A stretch of 64,000 bases of DNA from Nibribacter koreensis (GTDB taxonomy: Bacteria; Bacteroidota; Bacteroidia; Cytophagales; Hymenobacteraceae): the NCBI RefSeq assembly GCF_039541795.1, contig NZ_BAABGX010000001.1:682001-746000 (forward strand), read 5' to 3'. Of this stretch, positions 42,855 through 50,752 are shown piece by piece. The notes beneath the pieces were generated by a model that made no database searches, was not told where the DNA came from, and was given only the letters and a program-made list of their open reading frames with translations. The position numbers were made by a program, and so were the translations under genes. Positions within the stretch are counted from its first letter, which is position 1, and each line of letters starts with the position of its first letter.

Positions 42855-42892
42855 CGTTTTTGGCTTGTTTTCCAGGAAATAGCCTAAAATCG
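42855..42892. repeat. 38-bp palindrome family, copy 14
   Basis: It lies between the preceding terminator and the convergent methyltransferase gene. The left arm is TTTTTGGCTTG; the right is AATAGCCTAAAATCG, with scattered mismatches. Confidence 0.82.
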
Positions 42893-42925
42893 GCTTCTGT
42901 CTTAGCACTTAGCTCATTGGGTGCC

Positions 42926-43672
42926 TTAGATATTTCTAAAGAAGTTGTCCAGCAGAATGGCGGTGGCGGTACCCACGTTCAAAGACTCTGCCCCACCGCG
43001 GCCGGGTATCTTGATAGGCTGTGTAACTAGGTTCATGATTTCTGGCCGTATGCCGTGGGCCTCGTTGCCCATGATTAAAACGCCTCTTGGGGCAAGGCTT
43101 AGTTTGTGCACGTTTTGTCCTTGCAAGGCCGCCCCATATACTGGAAAATCCTTAGGCCTAGCGCCCAGAAACTCCGCCAAGTTCACGTAATGAGGCGTGA
43201 TTCTGGTAAAAGAGCCCATGGTGGCGTTGATAACCTTCTGGTTGTAAAAGTCAGCCGAGGTTTCTGAAAGGATAATGGAGGTTAACCCGTACCAGTCGGC
43301 TATCCTGATGATGGTGCCCAGGTTGCCTGGGTCGCGCACCTCGTCCAACGCTAAAACAAGCTCCTGCTCGTTCCATTGAAAAGATTGTGCAGGTTTCATC
43401 TTGGCCACGGCCAGGGCGGCGTTGTTGGTCTCCAGGCTTCCGGCCTTGGACAGCTCATCTTCAGTGACCTGCTCCACGGCAAAACCTTTCTTTAGAAGTG
43501 CGGTATGCTTCTGAAGGAATTTTTCTGTGGCATAAACAGCCTCTATCTCAAAATCAGAATGCAAAAGCTCGGTGACACTCTTTTCTCCTTCTACCGTGAA
43601 AGCTTGGTGTTGCCCTCTATATTTCTTTATTTGCAGTGACCTAATGTACTTCAAGTTCCCTTTCGAAATCAT
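42926..43672 (-). CDS. SpoU/TrmH-type RNA 2'-O-methyltransferase
   Basis: A 248-residue enzyme that methylates a ribose in rRNA or tRNA using SAM. An N-terminal substrate-binding domain (about 1-85) with FTVEGEKSV precedes the knotted SPOUT domain. Its three motifs are NLGTIIRIADWYG, VLIMGNEAHGI and SLNVGTATAILL. The exact target base cannot be read from sequence. The start codon (43672) lies only 13 bp from the divergent tamL-like start, so their promoters must overlap each other's coding sequence or leader. Confidence 0.92.
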   Translation of the reverse strand: MISKGNLKYIRSLQIKKYRGQHQAFTVEGEKSVTELLHSDFEIEAVYATEKFLQKHTALLKKGFAVEQVTEDELSKAGSLETNNAALAVAKMKPAQSFQWNEQELVLALDEVRDPGNLGTIIRIADWYGLTSIILSETSADFYNQKVINATMGSFTRITPHYVNLAEFLGARPKDFPVYGAALQGQNVHKLSLAPRGVLIMGNEAHGIRPEIMNLVTQPIKIPGRGGAESLNVGTATAILLDNFFRNI

Positions 43673-43685
43673 ATCCTGTCTACGT

Positions 43686-46157
43686 TTGAAGCTACGATGT
43701 TACGTAATCGGGGCGGCATTCACAATGCTGTGCCTTTTGGCGGGCTGCTCTCCTACCCGTCACCTAGCCGAAAATGAGCGCCTGCTGCGCCGTATCAAGC
43801 TAGAGGGCGTGGAGCAGAATGACAAAGCCGCCATTGCCGCCCTGTACCGCCAGAAGCCCAATCGCCGCGTGTTGGGTGTGCCTTTGTACCTGCACCTCTA
43901 CTATTTAGGCAAGCGCTTTTACAATCCAGACCGCATCCAGCGAGAGATTGAAGAAGAAACCACCGACTTTAATCGTAAAATAGCCAAGGCCGGCAGTGAC
44001 TCTGTGCACGTAGACAAGTTGATTGAGCGCAAAGAAAACAAACTAGCCAAGCTCCAGAATAAAAAAGAAAACGGCAACTGGATGATGCGCACCGTGGGCG
44101 AGCCACCTGCCATCTTTGACTCGCTGCTGTTGGTAGAATCTGTAGACCAGGTTAAGATCTATTTAAACTCTAAAGGTTTTTTCAGGAGCTCTGTTAGTGC
44201 CAGCAAAGAGGAGAAAGACAAAAAGGTATTTGTGACCTTGCACATTAAAGAAGACGCTCCTTTTAAAGTTGTGCAGCATACTTATGCCATTCCAGATACG
44301 GCGGTTCTTTCCTTGGTTAACTCTGCGCAGACGGCCAGCCATATTAAACTGCAACAAAATTTTGACGAAGCCAATCTTATCCAGGAACGTTCCCGTCTTG
44401 AGGCTCTGTTAAAAAACAACGGATATTATGACTTCAGGCAGCAGTTTGTCACGTTTGAAGCTGATACCAGTTTTGAGGCGTACACGGTGCGCATGGTGAC
44501 GCAGATAGCCAATCCATCAGACACCTCAGTGCATAAAGTCTATACCTTAAATAACATCTACTTTATCTCAGATGCCGGCGTGTCAAGGTTTGGCAGACAG
44601 CGGGACACTCTGTTGTTGAACAACGTCTACTACCTGGCCTACCGTCAGCGGTTTTCCCCTAAGATTTTAGACCGAAAGGTCATCATCAGGCCGGGTCAGA
44701 AGTATTCAAACGCCGTCACGCTAGACAACCAGCGGCTTTTGGCTAACCTGGACATGTTCAAGTACACCACCATCAACTACACCAAGTTAGCCGACACCAT
44801 TTACACGCAAAGCCATGCAGGTAAATTGAATGCGGTCATCAATACCTCCCCGTTGCCCAGGTTCCAGGAGACCACCGAGGTGGGCGCTACGTTTACAGAG
44901 CGGGTGCCGGGACCGTATACCAGTCTGCGGTTTAGGGTCCGTAACTTCTTAGGCGGCGCAGAACTGCTGGACATTGGCGTGCGTGCCGGGGTTGAGGGGC
45001 AGCTGCAGATAAGTGATGGTACCGTGGGCCGAAGAACCGAGATCGGCACGGACCTGGGCCTAACCTTTCCGCAGTTTCTGGTGCCGTTTAACACCAATAA
45101 GATTCTAGCCAATTATAACCCCAGAACTAGAATCAGCACCGGCTACACCTACGTGGACCGCAATGAGTACACCCGCACCAACTTTAACGTGTCTCTGGAC
45201 TATATCTGGCAGAAGCGCAACGTGCATCAGTTCAGCTTCTCGCCGGTTGACTTGAACATCATCAGCGTACCCAGAATACAGGAGAATTTTAGAGAGAGCT
45301 TGGTGAGTTTAGAGGCGCAGGGTTACCCGTTATTGCAAAGCTTTAATGACGCCTTTGTCTCTTCTATCCATTTTACCAGCCTGTACAACACCGCCAACTA
45401 CAATCAGACCAACAACGCCAAGTTGGTCAGGCTTTTTGTAGAGTCAGGAGGCTTTCTTGGGCAGTACCTGGCCAAGAACTTTGAGAGCTTGAATACTTAT
45501 AAGTTCATGAAGGGCAACTTTGACTACCGCCGGTACCATCCCCTGGGCAATAACATGATGTTTGTCTACCGTGGTAACCTAGGGATTGCCAAGCCCATGG
45601 GCGGCTCTCAGATTCTGCCGTATGACAAATTCTTCTTCGCGGGGGGACCGTCCAGCGTGCGCGCCTGGCTGCCCAGACGCTTGGGACCCGGCTCCAGCGC
45701 TAGCCTCAATACCACGGGTAACACCATCAACTACAACTTTGAGAAGCCCGGCGAAATCCTGATTGAGCTCAACTCTGAGTACCGGTTCAGGATGTTTAGG
45801 TTTGGAACTACCATGGTCAATGGAGCCGTGTTCTTAGATGCCGGTAACGTATGGCTCTTTAAAGAAGGGGCTACAACGCCAGGTGCCATCAACGGTGATC
45901 CAGAGGAGGGACTTGTGAGCCAGCCTGGCGCCAAGTTTGAGTTTAATAGATTCTACCAGGAGTTGGCCGTGGGCACCGGTTTTGGCGTGCGGTTAGACTT
46001 CGGGTTTGCTATCCTCCGCTTTGACATTGCCACCAAAGTATTTGATCCTGCCCGCCTCAAAGGTGACCGGTTTGTCTTAGGTGACTTTAACCCTAATAAA
46101 ATCATAGGCAACAGCAACCAAACCACCTTTAACCTGGGCATTGGCTATCCGTTCTAA
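43686..46157 (+). CDS. TamL-like lipoprotein of the BamA/TamA (Omp85) family
   Basis: An 823-residue protein. The TTG at 43686 is chosen because it gives a lipoprotein signal ending LLAGC (Cys20-21), followed by SPTRHLAENERLLRRIKLEG; no ATG fits. POTRA-like domains occupy about 30-430, and a 16-strand barrel follows with the FFFAGGPSSVRAWLPRRLGPG loop and a terminal Phe (GIGYPF). A lipid-anchored TamA form is typical of Bacteroidota, where it works with TamB in inserting envelope components. tamB is not in the window. The gene is divergent from an RNA methyltransferase gene. Confidence 0.85.
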   Translation: MKLRCYVIGAAFTMLCLLAGCSPTRHLAENERLLRRIKLEGVEQNDKAAIAALYRQKPNRRVLGVPLYLHLYYLGKRFYNPDRIQREIEEETTDFNRKIAKAGSDSVHVDKLIERKENKLAKLQNKKENGNWMMRTVGEPPAIFDSLLLVESVDQVKIYLNSKGFFRSSVSASKEEKDKKVFVTLHIKEDAPFKVVQHTYAIPDTAVLSLVNSAQTASHIKLQQNFDEANLIQERSRLEALLKNNGYYDFRQQFVTFEADTSFEAYTVRMVTQIANPSDTSVHKVYTLNNIYFISDAGVSRFGRQRDTLLLNNVYYLAYRQRFSPKILDRKVIIRPGQKYSNAVTLDNQRLLANLDMFKYTTINYTKLADTIYTQSHAGKLNAVINTSPLPRFQETTEVGATFTERVPGPYTSLRFRVRNFLGGAELLDIGVRAGVEGQLQISDGTVGRRTEIGTDLGLTFPQFLVPFNTNKILANYNPRTRISTGYTYVDRNEYTRTNFNVSLDYIWQKRNVHQFSFSPVDLNIISVPRIQENFRESLVSLEAQGYPLLQSFNDAFVSSIHFTSLYNTANYNQTNNAKLVRLFVESGGFLGQYLAKNFESLNTYKFMKGNFDYRRYHPLGNNMMFVYRGNLGIAKPMGGSQILPYDKFFFAGGPSSVRAWLPRRLGPGSSASLNTTGNTINYNFEKPGEILIELNSEYRFRMFRFGTTMVNGAVFLDAGNVWLFKEGATTPGAINGDPEEGLVSQPGAKFEFNRFYQELAVGTGFGVRLDFGFAILRFDIATKVFDPARLKGDRFVLGDFNPNKIIGNSNQTTFNLGIGYPF

Positions 46158-46312
46158 AAGACGCTAGTATCTAGATGTTAGATATTAGACTACTCTTTCA
46201 ATAAATAAAAATTGCCCTTCATTTTTGGCCTGTTTTACAGAAAACAGGCCAAAAATGAAGGGCAATTCCAGTTTCAAGTCTAGCATCTAACATCTAGATA
46301 CTAGCGTCTTTT
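46156..46312. repeat. Composite element: inverted word arrays bracketing a palindrome
   Basis: Outer arms 46156-46183 and 46285-46312 are perfectly complementary over 28 bp (AAAAGACGCTAGTATCTAG and on). They use the same words as 1041-1136. Between them lies palindrome copy 15. The left arm begins at the tamL stop and the right arm ends at the stop of the convergent gene, so the element spans the entire gap. Confidence 0.85.
46210..46267. repeat. 38-bp palindrome family, copy 15 (CG ends changed to CA/TG)
   Basis: Core 46220-46257 with end dinucleotides CA and TG in place of CG and CG, keeping pairing. Extra AATTGCCCTT/AAGGGCAATT arms give a 27-bp perfect stem and a 4-base loop. Confidence 0.9.
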
Positions 46313-48393
46313 TAATATTCTAAGAGCTCTGTCAGCGCGGCAAGCACTTTGTCTGCGTTAGGAAGCATCATCTTCTCCAGTTCCACATTCAGCGGGATGG
46401 CTGGTAGGTTTTCAGCGCCTAAGGTAAAGACCGGCGCGTCTAGTTTCTGGAAGCATTCTCTGGAAATGCGGCCCGCCAAGGACTCTGCGAAGGAATTCAT
46501 CAGAGGCTCCTCGGTTAGCACCAATACTTTCCCATGACGTTGCACAGAGGCTACTACCGTTTCCCAATCCAGCGGGTTTAGAGTGCGCAAATCTACAATC
46601 TCCACAGAGCCTGGTAATTGTTTGCTGGCTGCCTTGGCCCAGTAAACCCCCATGCCATAGGTGATCACGGTGATGCTGTTTCCGTTGCGTTGTTGTTCTT
46701 CACTGGCAGACTGGACTATGTTGGCTTTGCCTAAAGGCAAGATGTAATCAGCGTCTGGCTCAATGGTTTTGGCGTCTTCGGTGCCGGGTACTTTAGACCA
46801 GTAGAGGCCTTTGTGCTCCAGCATCACCACGGGGTTAGGATCCAGGAAGGCTGCTTTCATGAGGCCTTTCATATCAGCGGCGTTGCTCGGGAATACTACC
46901 TTAATACCCCGTATGTTCAATAGCGTGGATTCAATACTGCCAGAGTGGTAAGGACCACCCCCGCCGTACGCGCCAATAGGCACTCTAATCAAAGACTGAA
47001 TCGGGAATTTGCCCATGCTTAGGTAGCAACTCTTAGACAATTCTTCTACCAATTGGTTGATGCCCGGCCAGATATAATCCGCAAATTGGATCTCCACAAT
47101 GGGCTTGGCGCCTACCGCCGACATACCTGCCGTAGACCCTACAATGTAAGCCTCTTGAATGGGCGTATTGAACACCCGGTTGTCGCCGTATTTCTTGGCC
47201 AAAAGCGCCGCTTCTCTGAACACGCCGCCTAGCTCGCCGCCCACGTCCTGGCCGTAGAACAAAGCCTCTGGGTACTGCTTTAAAATGTCATCTACGGCAT
47301 GCAAGGCCGCATCTACCATGGTAGACTTCTCTGCGCCGTATGGGTTTCTATTGCCTTTCTCCTCAATGACCGGCGTGGGTGCGAACTCATGCAGGTTAAA
47401 CGTGGCTGGGTCTGGGTTCTCAGCGGCCAGGGCCTGCTCATATTGGGCTTGCACGTCCTGCTGTACTTCTTGCACCATCTGCTCCAGATCGCTTTCAGTC
47501 ATGCCTATCTCCAAAAGAAGGCTGCCCAGTTTAGGAAGCGGGTCTAGTAAGGAATGTTGCGTTAAATTATCGCCGCGGTACCATTCTCTTCTAACGCCAG
47601 AGGTGTGATGGCCCAGCAACGGACATTTGGCGTGCACCAGCACCGGACGGCGCTCCGTGCGCGCTATCCTAAAGGCTTCTTCCATCCCCAAAAAGGAATC
47701 TACAAAGTCGGCACCGTCTACGCGAAGACGCTCCATGCCTTTAAAGCCGGCAGCGTATTCATAGGCATCCATGGCCCGCATCTCAGTACCCGTTGCCGAA
47801 ATTCCCCAGTCATTGTCCTGCACCAGGTAAATGATGGGCAGTTTTTTTAGGATCGCCATCTGGAAGGCCTCGGCCACTTCGCCTTCGGTCACGGAGCCGT
47901 CGCCTAGAGAGCAAAGCGCCACTCTGCCTTCTTCTACATCTTCCAAGCCTTGAGACTCCAGGTAAGAAATAGCGTGCGCCATGCCCGTAGCCGGAATGGC
48001 CTGCATGCCCGTGGCAGAACTTTGGTGCGGAATCACCGGGAAACCCTCGCGGCGCAGGGACGGATGCCCGTAATAGGTGCGCCCCCCACTGAAGGGATCA
48101 TCACGCTTGGCCATCAATTGCAACATGAGCTCATAGGGCTGCATGCCCAAACCCAATAGAATAGACTCGTCTCGGTAATAGACAGACAGGAAATCTCTGG
48201 GCGTTAAATGACAAGCGGTCGCCAACTGGATAGCCTCATGACCCCGTGAGGTGCTATGAACGTATTTACTACAGATGGCTTTATTTTCTTCATACACATC
48301 GGCCATGGTTTTGGCGGTGAGCATGAGTCTATAGGCGTTTACTAGAATTTGTTGATCAACCTTCACAGAAAAATCTACAGGGGTGGACTCCAT
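46312..48393 (-). CDS. 2-oxoacid dehydrogenase E1, fused alpha and beta subunits
   Basis: A 693-residue protein joining both chains of a thiamine-dependent E1, most like the branched-chain 2-oxoacid dehydrogenase. The alpha part (about 1-330) has SRGHEAIQLA, YYRDESILLGLG, and the TPP motif GDGSVTEGEVAEAFQ to QDNDWG. The beta part (about 355-693) has YGQDVGGELGG, FNTPIQEAYIVGSTAGMSA, GGGGPYHSGSIE, and a transketolase C-terminal domain. It feeds acyl groups to an E2/E3 encoded elsewhere, giving branched CoA starters for iso-fatty acids. It is monocistronic. Confidence 0.9.
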   Translation of the reverse strand: MESTPVDFSVKVDQQILVNAYRLMLTAKTMADVYEENKAICSKYVHSTSRGHEAIQLATACHLTPRDFLSVYYRDESILLGLGMQPYELMLQLMAKRDDPFSGGRTYYGHPSLRREGFPVIPHQSSATGMQAIPATGMAHAISYLESQGLEDVEEGRVALCSLGDGSVTEGEVAEAFQMAILKKLPIIYLVQDNDWGISATGTEMRAMDAYEYAAGFKGMERLRVDGADFVDSFLGMEEAFRIARTERRPVLVHAKCPLLGHHTSGVRREWYRGDNLTQHSLLDPLPKLGSLLLEIGMTESDLEQMVQEVQQDVQAQYEQALAAENPDPATFNLHEFAPTPVIEEKGNRNPYGAEKSTMVDAALHAVDDILKQYPEALFYGQDVGGELGGVFREAALLAKKYGDNRVFNTPIQEAYIVGSTAGMSAVGAKPIVEIQFADYIWPGINQLVEELSKSCYLSMGKFPIQSLIRVPIGAYGGGGPYHSGSIESTLLNIRGIKVVFPSNAADMKGLMKAAFLDPNPVVMLEHKGLYWSKVPGTEDAKTIEPDADYILPLGKANIVQSASEEQQRNGNSITVITYGMGVYWAKAASKQLPGSVEIVDLRTLNPLDWETVVASVQRHGKVLVLTEEPLMNSFAESLAGRISRECFQKLDAPVFTLGAENLPAIPLNVELEKMMLPNADKVLAALTELLEY

Positions 48394-48484
48394 AAGCTAA
48401 CATTTGTTTGCCATCCAAAGTACGAAATATAGGACATATTAGAAAATAGCCGAGGCCTCTATTCTGTAACTATGGAATATAGGC

Positions 48485-48492
48485 TACTTTTG
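48485..48492 (+). promoter_or_regulatory. Bacteroidota-type -7 element upstream of hemF
   Basis: TACTTTTG (TAnnTTTG) lies 35 bp before the hemF start. The stretch 48482-48512 resembles a 38-bp palindrome that has lost its left end (GGCTACTTTTGC, then CAGGTCAAAAACG), so the promoter may have arisen inside a decayed copy. Confidence 0.5.
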
Positions 48493-48527
48493 CGGAATCA
48501 GGTCAAAAACGCCCACGCCCAAACGCT

Positions 48528-49433
48528 ATGAAAGAAGACGTACAGAAATGGTTTAAGAATTTTCAGGAAAGGCTGTGTCAGAGCCTGGAGGCCTGTGACG
48601 GCATTGCCAAATTTCAGGAAGACATTTGGGACCGGCCGGGCGGCGGCGGCGGGGCGGCGCGCGTGATCCAGAACGGCGCGGTCTTTGAAAAAGGCGGCGT
48701 CAATTTCTCAGCTGTAGAAGGCGTTCTGCATGAGAAGGCGGCAAAGGCCCTTTTGATGCCAGATCCGCACTTCTTCGCCACGGGCGTGTCTGTGGTGATT
48801 CATCCTGAGAACCCGCACGTGCCTATCACGCACATGAACGTGCGCTACTTTGAGGCCGGCAACGGCGAGGCTTGGTTTGGCGGAGGCATTGACCTCACTC
48901 CCATTTATGTCTATGAAGAGCAGGGCCATTTTTTCCATCAGCAATTAAAAAACGCCTGTGACCGCTTTCATCTGGGGTATTATCCTGAGTTTAAGAAATG
49001 GGCGGATGACTATTTCTACATTCCGCATCGTGAGGAAACCCGGGGCATTGGCGGCATCTTCTTTGATCGCTTAACTCCTACTCAAGATATCTCTCTGGAT
49101 GACCGCTTTGCGTTTGTGCAGGCTGTGGCAGATACGTTTGCGCCCACCTATACGCATCTGGTCAATATGAACCGTGAAAAACCGTACAGCCCACAGGAGA
49201 AAGAATGGCAACTAATCAGACGCGGCCGCTACGCCGAGTTTAATTTGGTGAATGACCGGGGCACCAAGTTTGGCCTGGAGACCAACGGCCGTACCGAATC
49301 CATCCTAATGAGCCTCCCTCCCCTGGCCAGCTGGCACTACAGCCACGCCCCTGCCCCCGGCACGCCCGAGGCGGCGTCTTTGGCATGCTTTACAAAAGGT
49401 ATTGACTGGGTGAACATGCACTCCAATGGATAA
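48528..49433 (+). CDS. hemF: Oxygen-dependent coproporphyrinogen III oxidase
   Basis: A 301-residue enzyme that decarboxylates coproporphyrinogen III to protoporphyrinogen IX in heme synthesis using O2. Family blocks are: WDRPGGGGGAARVIQNG, VFEKGGVNFSAVEG, PHVPITHMNVRYFE, WFGGGIDLTP, the substrate loop EETRGIGGIFFD, LIRRGRYAEFNLV, and the C-terminal ILMSLPPLASWHY. Its presence points to aerobic life. It overlaps the next gene by 8 bp. Confidence 0.96.
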   Translation: MKEDVQKWFKNFQERLCQSLEACDGIAKFQEDIWDRPGGGGGAARVIQNGAVFEKGGVNFSAVEGVLHEKAAKALLMPDPHFFATGVSVVIHPENPHVPITHMNVRYFEAGNGEAWFGGGIDLTPIYVYEEQGHFFHQQLKNACDRFHLGYYPEFKKWADDYFYIPHREETRGIGGIFFDRLTPTQDISLDDRFAFVQAVADTFAPTYTHLVNMNREKPYSPQEKEWQLIRRGRYAEFNLVNDRGTKFGLETNGRTESILMSLPPLASWHYSHAPAPGTPEAASLACFTKGIDWVNMHSNG

Positions 49434-49998
49434 GCTAAAATCTCTGGACCATAGCCTTTTCTTTGAGCTGAACAGCTGGCACTCGCCGTTCTGGGATACC
49501 GTCATGACGTTCATTAGCAACAAATACGTCTGGTTTCCTTTTTACGCCTTGCTCATCCTGCTGCTTATTTATTTTTACAAAAAGCGCGGAGCTTTGATGG
49601 TGCTGGCGTTGGCGGCCAGTGTGGGTTTGGCAGACTTTGTGTCTTCGGGGATTTTTAAGCCGTTTTTTGAGCGGTTGCGGCCCTGCCATGAGGGGGTGAT
49701 TGGGATGACCGTGCGGGTGGTAGATGGCTGCGGCGGCCGTTACGGATTTGTCTCATCGCATGCGGCCAACTCTTTTGCCATTGCCGTTTTCTTATGCATG
49801 ATTCTTCCGGCCCGGCAAAGATGGCTGAAGGTCTTGCTTCTGGTCTGGGCGTTTATGATCTCTTATAGCCGTATTTACTTGGGCGTACACTATCCTGGCG
49901 ACATAACCGTAGGAGCCGCCATTGGTTGCTTGACCGCCTGGTTGGGCATTTATATTTACCGAACCATAGAAAAGCGCTACTCTTTCTGGACGACCTAA
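49426..49998 (+). CDS. PAP2-family membrane phosphatase
   Basis: A 190-residue integral membrane protein with about five spans. The three acid-phosphatase motifs are present: KPFFERLRP (K-x6-RP), FVSSHAANSF (in place of PSGH), and SYSRIYLGVHYPGD (S-R-x5-H-x3-D). Likely substrates are lipid phosphates such as undecaprenyl diphosphate or phosphatidic acid; the specificity is not readable. Translation is coupled to hemF through the 8-bp overlap, with no obvious functional link. A palindrome follows. Confidence 0.9.
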   Translation: MDKLKSLDHSLFFELNSWHSPFWDTVMTFISNKYVWFPFYALLILLLIYFYKKRGALMVLALAASVGLADFVSSGIFKPFFERLRPCHEGVIGMTVRVVDGCGGRYGFVSSHAANSFAIAVFLCMILPARQRWLKVLLLVWAFMISYSRIYLGVHYPGDITVGAAIGCLTAWLGIYIYRTIEKRYSFWTT

Positions 49999-50017
49999 CT
50001 GGTTCTACCCTTTTAAG

Positions 50018-50067
50018 AAAATCCGTTTTTGGCCTGTTTTCTCAAGAACAGGCCAAAAACGGATTTT
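50018..50067. repeat. 38-bp palindrome family, copy 16 (extended arms)
   Basis: Core 50024-50061 with local AAAATC/GATTTT arms, between the convergent PAP2 and ribE genes. It is an almost perfect hairpin with T-rich flanks, so it can terminate both genes. Confidence 0.9.
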
Positions 50068-50654
50068 TACTTTTGTAGCAGTCTGGCTACGTATTTGCCA
50101 ATAATGTCAAACTCTAGATTGACTTTATCGCCGGTCTTCACTTTGCCTAAGTTGGTATGCTCAAAGGTATAGGGTATGATAGCCACCGAGAAGAAGTCCT
50201 CACCAGATTCCACCACTGTTAAACTGATGCCGTTTATGCAGATGGAGCCTTTTTCTACCGTGACGTTTCCGGCGGCCTGAGACGCATATTTAAACCTGAA
50301 CAACCAACTGCCCTGCTGGTCCACTACCTCGGTGCATTCGCCAATCTGGTCTACGTGGCCTTGCACAATGTGCCCGTCAAACCGGCTATGCGCCAACAAG
50401 CAGCGCTCCAGGTTCACGACGTCACCCACCTTCCAGTCACCCAAGTTGGTCCTGGAAAGGGTTTCGTCAATGGCCGTGACGGTATAGTTAGCGCCTTCAA
50501 TATTAACCACCGTCAGGCACACACCGTTGTGCGCCACGCTCTGGTCTATTTTCAATTCCTGGGTGAATGGGCACGTCAAGGTAAAATGCCGGTTGCTCTG
50601 CTCATCCCGGATGGCGACTACCGTTCCCAACGCTTCTATTATTCCTGTGAACAT
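50067..50654 (-). CDS. ribE: Riboflavin synthase alpha chain
   Basis: A 195-residue enzyme that dismutates two 6,7-dimethyl-8-ribityllumazines to riboflavin. Its two lumazine-binding barrels start at MFTGIIEALGTV (1-12) and at FDGHIVQGHVDQIG (about 93). Conserved VAHNGVCLTV in the first and KGSICINGISLTVV in the second form the sites, and a C-terminal helix makes the trimer. Upstream there is only a word array; no FMN riboswitch can be seen. Confidence 0.96.
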   Translation of the reverse strand: MFTGIIEALGTVVAIRDEQSNRHFTLTCPFTQELKIDQSVAHNGVCLTVVNIEGANYTVTAIDETLSRTNLGDWKVGDVVNLERCLLAHSRFDGHIVQGHVDQIGECTEVVDQQGSWLFRFKYASQAAGNVTVEKGSICINGISLTVVESGEDFFSVAIIPYTFEHTNLGKVKTGDKVNLEFDIIGKYVARLLQK

Positions 50655-50655
50655 G

Positions 50656-50752
50656 GTGTTAGTGTGCTAATTATATAATGTGTTAATGTGCTATTTTAAT
50701 ATGCCATAGATAAATTAAATCATTAGCACATTATATAATTAGCACATTATTT
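50656..50752. repeat. Inverted word array between ribE and the sugar transferase gene
   Basis: Left arm TAGTGTGCTAATTATATAA with following TGTGTTAATGTGCTA pairs with the right arm (ATTAGCACATTATATAATT, then AGCACATTAT). The array runs from 2 bp before the ribE start codon into the stop codon of the sugar transferase gene (50747-50749), whose TAA is part of a TAATGTGCTAAT word. Confidence 0.78.

Noticed and set aside
43681..43688. TACGTTTG as the tamL promoter
   Set aside because: It overlaps the only start codon that gives a lipoprotein signal, so it could not direct transcription of the full gene.
50655..50746. Possible FMN riboswitch upstream of ribE
   Set aside because: The gap is a word array of TGTGCTAAT type; none of the conserved FMN aptamer segments is visible.
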